Shown here: one piece after another, positions 40,621 to 48,123 of the stretch
How the letters are laid out: every line of letters starts with the position of its first letter
Numbering within the stretch: the stretch's first letter is position 1
Origin: G963678095 sp963678095
GTDB taxonomy: Bacteria > Bacillota > Negativicutes > Selenomonadales > Selenomonadaceae
NCBI GenBank assembly: GCA_963678095.2
Contig: OY782746.1
Coordinates: 62,001-126,000, forward strand
DNA: 64,000 bases
Direction: 5' to 3'
Translations under genes and position numbers: made by a program
Notes under the pieces: generated by a model
The model's database searches: none
The model's input: the letters and a program-made list of their open reading frames with translations, nothing else
Told to the model about the DNA's origin: nothing

Positions 40621-42426
40621 TTAATTATTCTCTCCTAAAGTAAAAATATATTTTTCGAATCTGGAGGCGCGTTCATGCGGAACACTGACCGTTAGCAAGG
40701 TCCCCTCTTCCCTGTAGTCGGTAGAATGGATCGTTGCCATATCATGCAGTTCGGTGATCTTATCCCCGTCTGCATAAGGAATAAGTAAGGTCATTTCTTG
40801 GTTGCGGGAAGAAAAATGATCTTCGATTTTCTTCAGCAGTTCATCGAGGTGCAGCTTGCTTTTAGCTGAAATGCCGATGGCGTTATCAGCGGTCAACACG
40901 GTTTTATTTTCTTCCGGGCATTTGTCGATTTTATTGAAGACATCGAAGGTCGACTTTTGATCAGCATTGAGCTCCTTTAAAACACTTAGGACAGCGTCGT
41001 GCTGTGGCTGCCAGTTTTCCTGGCTAAGATCAATGACATGCAACAGCAGGTCGGCCTCCTGGACTTCCTCCAACGTGGCGTGAAATGCGGATACAAGATG
41101 ATGTGGCAGCTTTTGGATAAAGCCGACCGTATCCGTCAGCAGAATTTTCTGGCCCCCAGGTAAAAATACCAGCCTGGTTGTTGGATCCAGCGTAGCAAAC
41201 AGCTTGTCTTCCGCAAAGACATCGGCATCCGTCAAAGCGTTGAGCAACGTTGATTTTCCGGCATTCGTATAGCCGACGAGGGCTACCGTTGGCAGCTGTG
41301 AAGATTTTCGCCCGGCACGGTGCAAGGTGCGATGTTTTTTCAGCTTTTCAATCTGTTTTTCGATATCATGTATTTTTGTGTAAATTCGCCGGCGGTCGAC
41401 CTCAAGCTTTGTTTCCCCTGGTCCGCGGGTGCCGATGCCGCCCCCGAGACGCGACAAGATGAGTCCCTGTCCACCGATGCGCGGCAGCGTGTAACGCAAC
41501 TGCGCCAGTTCTACCTGCAGTTTGCCCTCACTTGAGCGTGCCCGCTGGGTAAAAATATCGAGGATCAGTGCCGTACGGTCAACGATTTTTACGCCGAGAA
41601 AACGTTCGAGATTATGCTGCTGCGACGGTGTCAGCTCATCATCAAGAATTACCATATTCGCATTGGTCTCCTGCAGCAGCATCGCAATTTCCTGGATTTT
41701 CCCCTTGCCCATAAAGAGCGCTGCGTCCGGACGGTCTTTCTTTTGCAAGACACGGCCGACAACTTTGGCTCCGGCGGTTTGCGCGAGCTGTGCCAGCTCC
41801 TCCAAGGAGTCTTCGGCAGAAAAAGAACTGGATCGCCGTGATAATTCGACTCCTGCTAAAATGGCGCGCTCTTCATCGTCTTCGGTCAGGATCATGGTAT
41901 CGCGACTAAGTTTTTTGTCGACGACTGTGGTCAGATAGGTCAGGTTTATGGAGTGCAGGGCCCCGACTTCAACCGGACCGATGCCCTGGAGCTGGGGGAT
42001 GTCGTCGTCGTATTCCCCAGTGAAAAAAGCCATACTGGCAAGGATGTCACTCCCCTTTTTCCCAAGGGCTACCATAACGTCAAAGCGCAGGCGGCGCAGT
42101 GAAGACAGATCTGGTGAGCTCAGGGTGGTATCGCTGCCTGGATGCGTATGAATGCAGCGAATTCCTGACAGGCGCAGATTTGACGTGCGTTCTTTTATTT
42201 CTGGCAAATCTACCGTTCCTGTATCGCCAACGGCAACCTGGATAACTTTCCCTTGCCGGTTTATATAGACGGCAACTTCACGCGCCAATAGCTCAGTAAC
42301 GGCGATGATCTGTTCATTGATTTCATTCGTTGAAATCTGCCCGATGGGTACCTGCATGTCATAGACTGTTTCGAGCTGATCGATGATGTATTGTTTTATG
42401 TTTTTTGTATTGCCTTGAACTTTCAT
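40621..42426 (-). CDS. hflX: GTPase HflX with N-terminal JAMM-like domain
   Basis: The protein has 601 residues, about 180 longer than the usual HflX of roughly 420. Residues 200-600 are standard: the N-domain with FMGKGKIQEI, the glycine-rich linker GGGIGTRGPGETKLE, and G1 GYTNAGKST at 385-393. DTVGFIQKLPHHLV and NKIDK follow. HflX binds ribosomes and splits or rescues stalled 70S under stress. The extra N-terminus contains HTHP at 93-96 and S103-x2-D106, an exact JAMM metal motif (H-x-H-x7-S-x2-D), with Glu50 as a possible general base. The ATG at 42426 has GGAGGTGA upstream. Confidence 0.92.
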   Translation of the reverse strand: MKVQGNTKNIKQYIIDQLETVYDMQVPIGQISTNEINEQIIAVTELLAREVAVYINRQGKVIQVAVGDTGTVDLPEIKERTSNLRLSGIRCIHTHPGSDTTLSSPDLSSLRRLRFDVMVALGKKGSDILASMAFFTGEYDDDIPQLQGIGPVEVGALHSINLTYLTTVVDKKLSRDTMILTEDDEERAILAGVELSRRSSSFSAEDSLEELAQLAQTAGAKVVGRVLQKKDRPDAALFMGKGKIQEIAMLLQETNANMVILDDELTPSQQHNLERFLGVKIVDRTALILDIFTQRARSSEGKLQVELAQLRYTLPRIGGQGLILSRLGGGIGTRGPGETKLEVDRRRIYTKIHDIEKQIEKLKKHRTLHRAGRKSSQLPTVALVGYTNAGKSTLLNALTDADVFAEDKLFATLDPTTRLVFLPGGQKILLTDTVGFIQKLPHHLVSAFHATLEEVQEADLLLHVIDLSQENWQPQHDAVLSVLKELNADQKSTFDVFNKIDKCPEENKTVLTADNAIGISAKSKLHLDELLKKIEDHFSSRNQEMTLLIPYADGDKITELHDMATIHSTDYREEGTLLTVSVPHERASRFEKYIFTLGENN

Positions 42427-42448
42427 AAGGTCACCTCCTACGGTGTGT

Positions 42449-43450
42449 TTACGTCCGATTTGTCAGATTCATGATATGCTTTAATGTGATGGAAATGGTA
42501 CCATCCTCATTATTTACAAACTCGATGTAATCGGTGTTGTTGAAATAATCGAGCGGAATTGTCAGCTCGATGCCGGTATCTGTTTTCAATTTATGATTTT
42601 TCATCTTTTTCAGTGTAAATTCCTGATCGATCTGTACCGGATCGGTTAAACCCGCCGATTGCAGCTGTTTGTCATAATCAGCCTGCATTCCCGGATGCTC
42701 CTTAAAGACCTCACGTCCGATCGCGAGTGGATCGAGTTGATCGCTGGATTGGATGTTTTCAGCAATAAAGCTTTTTACCGCCGTGACCGCTTGAACATCA
42801 TCCTGTCCGTATTCAGCGGCAACCTTTCGCGCTACCTGCCCCACCGTCTTTAAAAGTTCCTTAGGGGAGGCTGTATGCGCGCATTCCAGCAGGATTTCCG
42901 ACATAATACAGACCTTGTTGCCGTCAATTGAATACAGTGGTCCCGTGAATTTTATGGCCTGCGATGACAGATCAATAAAGGCGAATTCCGAAATGCGCTG
43001 CGAGATATTAGGCATGATGGCGCAGTGGTTGACGATATCGTTCTTTATGCCCTCCGGGGTTTGCACGACCTGGTGGATAAAGCCTTTATGGTTGTTACAT
43101 TTGAAAATAATCAGCTGCCGGGACGCCTCAATCTCGGCATCGATGACCAGAATATCGGCTGAATCCATTTCCTCCGCATGAGCAACGGCGGCGTAAATTG
43201 TTTCGGCAACATAACGAGAGAAATCAGCAAACGACAGTTCTGCGGCCACATAGGCGGCAAGTTTTTTCTTGCAGGCACTGTCTTCATAGAAAGTGCCATT
43301 TTTTGCACTTTGATCATTCAGTGATTTTTCGATATGCTTTAGTAAAAATGTCAGGGTGCTGTCCTCCAGTTCCAGATCCTGATCAGAAAAAACTGTCAGC
43401 CCGGAGGTGAAATCTAAAATATGCAAAATAGCATGATGTATCGTAATCAA
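42449..43450 (-). CDS. Nucleoid-associated protein, NdpA/YejK-like
   Basis: This 333-residue protein starts at a TTG (43450), chosen because AGAGGAG lies 8 bases upstream and the family starts close to ITIHHAILHILD. It matches the 37-kDa nucleoid-associated family (NA37): ADILVIDAEIEASRQLIIFKC and the late FVNNEDGTISITL. The E. coli homologue associates with DNA; its function is not well defined. It is the first gene of the operon with hflX and ynbB. Confidence 0.8.
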   Translation of the reverse strand: MITIHHAILHILDFTSGLTVFSDQDLELEDSTLTFLLKHIEKSLNDQSAKNGTFYEDSACKKKLAAYVAAELSFADFSRYVAETIYAAVAHAEEMDSADILVIDAEIEASRQLIIFKCNNHKGFIHQVVQTPEGIKNDIVNHCAIMPNISQRISEFAFIDLSSQAIKFTGPLYSIDGNKVCIMSEILLECAHTASPKELLKTVGQVARKVAAEYGQDDVQAVTAVKSFIAENIQSSDQLDPLAIGREVFKEHPGMQADYDKQLQSAGLTDPVQIDQEFTLKKMKNHKLKTDTGIELTIPLDYFNNTDYIEFVNNEDGTISITLKHIMNLTNRT

Positions 43451-43613
43451 AATAAAAGCTCCTCTGCCTGTTCGGTAAATGCATACCATATTATATCATA
43501 TTTTCCTTTAGAAGACGAAAAAGGCTTTATTAAACGGCGGCCCGGGTGCAGACAGACAATTTTTCTAGTATAATAAGGAAGTAAATACATATAACGGGGA
43601 GAGGTTTTTTATT

Positions 43614-44207
43614 ATGAAACAGCAAGCAGGTAATTCGTTGCAAGGACAACGACGCCGTAAATGGATCATCTTAGGTGTCAGCCTGGTGGCCCTGATCTTT
43701 ATTTTCACAACTTTTGGTGCGGCTCTGCGCAGCCAGCAGCAGGCAGAAAATCAGGTGTCCCAGCAGCCTTTGCACGCTAATCTTGGCATCACTTACGAAA
43801 AATTCAGTGATAAATTCAATTCCAGCCAGTATGCAAAGCCGGCACACTTGGCCCTGCCAGCAGCAGAAAAAAACAGTGCCGTTTTTCAGGGACAGGCTGG
43901 TCCCGGACTTATCGCCTCTGGCGAACTTGATGCTAACACACAAAAACTGCTGTCCTTTCAGCTCTTATCGCAGCCTAATAATAAGGAGGAACTGGTTTCT
44001 TTTGTCACGGCCCTGGGGATGGCTGTAGAAACTCTTCATCCGGATACTCCGGGGAAAACGCGCAATGAAGTTTTACAGGAGCTTGGTTTTCGCGAAGGCG
44101 CTGATCTGCGCCAAATTGATAACAGTACCACAAAAGGCAAAATAACCTATCGTTTGCAGTCTGATGAAAAAACGGGCTATGTATTTTCAATAAAACCGGC
44201 TGAATAA
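43614..44207 (+). CDS. Single-pass membrane protein of unknown function
   Basis: The 197-residue protein has a short basic cytoplasmic N-terminus (GQRRRKW), a membrane helix at about 18-36 (IILGVSLVALIFIFTTFG) and a soluble outer domain with no recognised motif. The outer part has LLSFQLLSQPNNKEELVSF. A TATAAT lies near 43571 and GGGGAGAGG precedes the ATG. No function is assigned. It precedes the two recombinases in the same direction, but they have their own leader. Confidence 0.65.
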   Translation: MKQQAGNSLQGQRRRKWIILGVSLVALIFIFTTFGAALRSQQQAENQVSQQPLHANLGITYEKFSDKFNSSQYAKPAHLALPAAEKNSAVFQGQAGPGLIASGELDANTQKLLSFQLLSQPNNKEELVSFVTALGMAVETLHPDTPGKTRNEVLQELGFREGADLRQIDNSTTKGKITYRLQSDEKTGYVFSIKPAE

Positions 44208-44291
44208 AGCAACAATATATTATATAAAAACATCATTTATTTTATATAATAAAAATAAAATTTATGATATACTTTCCGGAGGCGAATTGGC

Positions 44292-45284
44292 ATGAAAAAA
44301 CATATGGCGACATTTGTCTTGCGGCAAAATGCACGTATCGAAGGCAATGATAAGCTATCACAAAAAAGTAAAAACCGATTGAAAAAATCAAAATCAGATA
44401 ATACACTGAAAGCCTATGAAGCCGACTGGAATGATTTTGCCGGTTGGTGCCGTTTTCATCAGCAATCCGAGCTGCCAGCCGAGCCGGAGACCATCGTCAA
44501 TTACATCAATGACCTTGCCGATGACGCCAAGGCCAATACGGTTTCCCGGAGGGTCAGTGCGATCTCTGAAAACCATATCGCCGCTGGTTTTCAGGAGGAT
44601 AATCCGGCCCACTCGGGATTGGTGCGATCGGCGCTCGATGCAATTCGCCGGGAAAAAGGGACGATGCAGCGGGGTAAAACGCCGATACTCATGGAGGATA
44701 TTCAGGAACTGGCTGCCTGCTTTGGCGAGGATATCGTGTCGCGGCGCGACAAGGCCCTGCTCTTCCTTGGATTTGCCGGGGCCTTTCGCCGGTCGGAATT
44801 AGTGCATATTCAGGTAGATGATCTGACGTTTTCCGCCGAGGGGTTGCTGGTGTTGATCCCGCAGTCTAAGGGAGATCAGTTCGGGCAAGGAAATTATGTA
44901 GCCATTCCCTATGCACCGGCCAAAAATATCTGTCCGGTCACGGCTGTGCAGGAGTGGCTCGACAGCAGCGGCCTTTATGCCGGGCCACTATTTCGCCCCT
45001 TCAAGCGCAACAAAGAGCTTCGCGAGGAGCAACTCTCGGATAAATCCGTAGCCTTGATCGTCAAAAAGTATACAGCCCTTTCCGGGCTTGACCCGACTGA
45101 TTTTGCCGGGCATAGCCTGCGCCGTGGGTTTGCCACCAGTGCGGCGCAGCATAACGTCGATGAGTATACTATCATGAAGCAGACACGCCATAAATCAGAA
45201 CGCATGGTGCGGCGCTATATCGAGCAGGGAAATATGTTCAAGAATAATCCGCTCAATACAATGTACAATAAACCGAGGCGCTAA
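44292..45284 (+). CDS. Tyrosine recombinase/integrase (1)
   Basis: This 330-residue recombinase has an N-terminal SAM-like core-binding domain (about 35-120). The catalytic residues are all present: R166 (GAFRRSEL), K193 (PQSKGDQ), H274-x2-R277 (GHSLRRGF), H300 (TRHKS) and Y309 (RRYIEQG). It resembles stand-alone integrases of the type that lack an arm-binding domain. GGAGG precedes the ATG. It is followed after 24 bases by a second, unrelated tyrosine recombinase. No attachment site is evident. Confidence 0.88.
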   Translation: MKKHMATFVLRQNARIEGNDKLSQKSKNRLKKSKSDNTLKAYEADWNDFAGWCRFHQQSELPAEPETIVNYINDLADDAKANTVSRRVSAISENHIAAGFQEDNPAHSGLVRSALDAIRREKGTMQRGKTPILMEDIQELAACFGEDIVSRRDKALLFLGFAGAFRRSELVHIQVDDLTFSAEGLLVLIPQSKGDQFGQGNYVAIPYAPAKNICPVTAVQEWLDSSGLYAGPLFRPFKRNKELREEQLSDKSVALIVKKYTALSGLDPTDFAGHSLRRGFATSAAQHNVDEYTIMKQTRHKSERMVRRYIEQGNMFKNNPLNTMYNKPRR

Positions 45285-45308
45285 TGCCTCTTTTAGGAGT
45301 TTTTACAG

Positions 45309-46451
45309 ATGGCATTAGGATCTATTCGAAAAAGAGGGAAAAAATGGTACTATTCATTTGAGCTGGCGCCGGTAGACGGAAAGCGAAAACGCATAGAGCG
45401 CGTTGCCGGCACCACTAAAAAATCGGCCGAAAAAGCTTTGCAGCAGGCCCTGTACGAACTGGATGCAACCGGGCTTTTTCTTGATGCCAGCGATATCTCC
45501 TTTGCCGATTATCTCGATTTGTGGCTCGATCAGTACGGCATAAATGTGGCCTACAATACGAAAAAAACGTATAAAAAGAATATAGAGATGCATTTAAAAC
45601 CGGCCTTGGGCAGCTATAAGCTGCGCCATATTCAGCCGGCGTTGTTGCAAAATTTTATAAATGAAAAAAAGCTGAGTGGATATAAAAAAAGCACCGTGTC
45701 GCAGATATTGGTAGTACTGTCACTGGCGATGTCCTACGCCGTCTACCCTTTGCAGTATATAAAAGAGAGTCCTTCACGCTATATAAAAATGCCAAAATAT
45801 GATATAGAAATAAAGGAAGATATTCAACGGAAGGTAAAGACGCTTTCTGACGGGCAAATGCAGCAAATCCAGGAGATGCTGGCAGACACTTTTTACTACT
45901 TGCCGGTAATGCTGGCTTATTTTAGCGGCCTGCGCGTTGGCGAATGCCTGGCGCTTGAATGGAGTCGAATCGATCTTGAAAATAAGGTGATCCGGGTCCG
46001 CGAAACCCTGCTTGCTACCGGGAAAAAAGCCGGCCGGCAGACAGGAACACCGAAAAGCAAGGCCAGTGTTCGCGATATCACTTTTGGTGCGACACTGCAG
46101 CAGTTATTGAAGGCAGCCCGGCTGCGTCAAACTAAAAATCAGCTTCGCTACGGGAATTTTTATGTAAGGTCCGATATTGTGTGTGTGAAAGACAACGGCG
46201 AACCCTTGACGCATAATGATATTCGGTACTTGGCCCAGCTTTGTCAAAAGCGCTTGCAGATCGATTTCAGTTTTCATATGCTGCGTCATACGCATGCGAC
46301 CTTGCTGCTGGAAAACGGCGCCGACATGCTGGACATTTCCCGCCGCCTCGGTCATAAAAATTTAGCGACGACTGCCGATATTTATGCACATGTCCGGGAG
46401 AAAATGACAAACCGTACTGTGGAAATCCTGGAGCAAACAATACAAAAATGA
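45309..46451 (+). CDS. Tyrosine recombinase, phage/ICE-integrase type (2)
   Basis: This 380-residue integrase has an N-terminal arm-type DNA-binding domain (GSIRKRGKKWYYSFELAP, Tn916/lambda-integrase AP2-like), a SAM-like core-binding domain (about 60-160) and a complete catalytic domain: R209 (SGLRVGE), K249 or K251, H323-x2-R326 (FHMLRHTHAT), H349 (LGHKNLATT) and Y359 (DIYAHV). Excisionase, replication or cargo genes are missing. It probably belongs to a decayed mobile element or acts together with the preceding recombinase. Confidence 0.88.
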   Translation: MALGSIRKRGKKWYYSFELAPVDGKRKRIERVAGTTKKSAEKALQQALYELDATGLFLDASDISFADYLDLWLDQYGINVAYNTKKTYKKNIEMHLKPALGSYKLRHIQPALLQNFINEKKLSGYKKSTVSQILVVLSLAMSYAVYPLQYIKESPSRYIKMPKYDIEIKEDIQRKVKTLSDGQMQQIQEMLADTFYYLPVMLAYFSGLRVGECLALEWSRIDLENKVIRVRETLLATGKKAGRQTGTPKSKASVRDITFGATLQQLLKAARLRQTKNQLRYGNFYVRSDIVCVKDNGEPLTHNDIRYLAQLCQKRLQIDFSFHMLRHTHATLLLENGADMLDISRRLGHKNLATTADIYAHVREKMTNRTVEILEQTIQK

Positions 46452-46526
46452 TTTCTTGTCGGCACCAGGTAGGCAAAGGTGCTATACATTAATCATAATC
46501 CCTTTTAAATAAAGGATTACATCTAT

Positions 46527-46557
46527 AAACTCCGATAATATATAATTATTGGAGTTT
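46527..46557 (+). terminator. Hairpin after the second recombinase
   Basis: AAACTCC (46527-46533) pairs with GGAGTTT (46551-46557), with an inner ATAAT/ATTAT stem. There is no strong T-run, so it is only terminator-like. The rest of 46452-46690 holds no supportable gene. Confidence 0.4.
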
Positions 46558-46690
46558 GCACATTTAGTAGATGATTTTTCTGAAATTAGCTGTAACGCAG
46601 CGTTTTCCTTCCCCTATACAAACATAAGCGGATCATGAAAAAACACGCTTAAAAACGAACGCAGCAAGCCGATTTCCAGAAGATCTTACA

Positions 46691-46698
46691 AAAAAAGA
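46691..46698. repeat. Left target-site duplication of the ISL3 element
   Basis: AAAAAAGA, repeated exactly at 48081-48088. An 8-bp duplication is usual for the ISL3 family. Confidence 0.9.
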
Positions 46699-48080
46699 GG
46701 TTCTATAATAAATGTTGGGGTAAGCGAAAGCTTACCTCAGCATTATTTTTTTGCACAAAAAGAGCATAAAGTGAACAACTCGTTTACAATTAAAGTTACC
46801 ACACACTAACCGAAAGGAGTTGTCATTTATGCTCAACACTCAGTTTACTACATTTTTCTTAGACTTGGAAGAGGTTTGTGTTACTTCTTCCTCAAATAAT
46901 TCTCTCACGATCCAGTTGCCTCGAAAATCTCATGTTTGCCCATCCTGTGGTAGTTCTACAGAAAAAATCCACGACTACCGCATTCAAAAAATCAAACACA
47001 TTCCATTCCCCCACAAAGTCTATGATCTTTTCCTGCGCAAACGTCGCTATTCCTGTCCGAACTGTGCAAAGCACTTCGCGGAGTCAAACCCTTTTCTCGG
47101 TAAATATCAACGGATGACAACGTTGTTAAAGAAATTCATCATTTCACAGTTTTCTAAAGTAAAATCGGCTGCTGCTATTGCGCAAGAAAGTAATATTTCT
47201 GTACCTACAGCCTTACGCCTTTTTGACCATGTTTCTTTTTCTAAACCACAGTTGCCAGAAACATTAGCCATTGATGAGTTTAAAGGCAATGCGGATCGGG
47301 AAAAATTTCAGTGTTTATTAGTAGACCCTAAGAAGAAGGTATTATTGGATGTTTTAAAAAATCGCAAAACAGATGACCTTTGCAAATACTTCACATCCTT
47401 CTCTATTCAGCAGCGAGCCCATGTTAAATATGTAGTTATGGACTTGAGCAGCTTATTTCGCAGTGTTGTAAAAAGCTGCTTTCCAAAAGCCAAGATTGTA
47501 GCAGATAAATTCCATACGTGTCGCCTTGCCAATTGGGCAATGGAACGAATTCGCAAAGAGGTTCAAAAGGAGTTTTCTGACCATCGAAGGAAATATTTTA
47601 AACGCAGTAGATTTTTACTATTACGAAGGCACAAAAACTTAAAGACTCCAGAAGAAATCGAGCAACTGGCGAATATGCTGGATGTCTCAGAAAAGCTAAA
47701 AAACGCATATCGATTGAAAGAGAAATTTTACGATGTCATGGACAGTAGAGATAGCAAAGAATATGTAAAGCGCTTAAAAAAATGGCAAGAGGAAGTTATC
47801 CGGTATAACCTGGCTCCATTTGAGCGATTAATGAAAACAGTCATCGAATGGAAAAATGAAATTGTTGCAGCAATAGCAACCGGGTATAGCAACGGCTATA
47901 TAGAAGGCTGTAATAATCGAACGAAAGTGTTAAAACGGACCTGTTATGGTTTGCGAAGATTTGATCGGATGAGAAACCGTATACTTTATTTAGCACCCAC
48001 AAAATAGAAAACAGCGAGGAGTTGCCTCCTCGCTGAAAAGTTTACTTTATGCTGTTTACCCCAACATTTGACAAAGAACC
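46699..48080 (+). mobile_element. Complete ISL3-family insertion sequence (1382 bp)
   Basis: The ends GGTTCTATAATAAATGTTGG (left, 46699-46718) and its counterpart GGTTCTTTGTCAAATGTTGG (right end, read inward from 48080) continue GGTAA, giving 25-bp imperfect inverted repeats with four mismatches. They enclose one intact transposase gene and are flanked by perfect 8-bp duplications. Just inside the left end is a GGTAAGC-GAAA-GCTTACC hairpin followed downstream by T, which may block transcription from outside. All parts look intact, so the insertion is recent and possibly active. Confidence 0.95.
46829..48007 (+). CDS. ISL3-family transposase
   Basis: This 392-residue transposase starts at the ATG at 46829, with AAAGGAG 9 bases upstream. 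It has an N-terminal zinc-binding region with two CxxC pairs (CPSCGSS and CPNCAKHF), a helix-turn-helix region, and the DDE catalytic domain with LAIDEFKG (first Asp), VVMDLSSLFRSVV (second Asp) and NGYIEGCNNRTKVLKR (Glu). It catalyses cut-and-paste transposition of the surrounding element. No frameshift or stop interrupts it. Confidence 0.95.
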   Translation: MLNTQFTTFFLDLEEVCVTSSSNNSLTIQLPRKSHVCPSCGSSTEKIHDYRIQKIKHIPFPHKVYDLFLRKRRYSCPNCAKHFAESNPFLGKYQRMTTLLKKFIISQFSKVKSAAAIAQESNISVPTALRLFDHVSFSKPQLPETLAIDEFKGNADREKFQCLLVDPKKKVLLDVLKNRKTDDLCKYFTSFSIQQRAHVKYVVMDLSSLFRSVVKSCFPKAKIVADKFHTCRLANWAMERIRKEVQKEFSDHRRKYFKRSRFLLLRRHKNLKTPEEIEQLANMLDVSEKLKNAYRLKEKFYDVMDSRDSKEYVKRLKKWQEEVIRYNLAPFERLMKTVIEWKNEIVAAIATGYSNGYIEGCNNRTKVLKRTCYGLRRFDRMRNRILYLAPTK

Positions 48081-48088
48081 AAAAAAGA
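48081..48088. repeat. Right target-site duplication of the ISL3 element
   Basis: AAAAAAGA, identical to 46691-46698. It is also the T-tract (on the minus strand) of the pnp terminator. Confidence 0.9.
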
Positions 48089-48114
48089 GCAGCTTTTTAA
48101 AAAGCTGCTCTTTT
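48083..48114 (-). terminator. pnp operon terminator
   Basis: A perfect 16+16 bp palindrome, AAAAGAGCAGCTTTTT with AAAAAGCTGCTCTTTT, lies 10 bases past the pnp stop, with a T-run on the minus strand. The IS inserted exactly at the end of that run. Confidence 0.85.
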
Positions 48115-48123
48115 GGCGTTTTT

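Noticed and set aside
44208..46690. Attachment-site repeats flanking the two recombinases
   Set aside because: I looked for matching direct repeats in the AT-rich leader and the region after the second recombinase and saw none.
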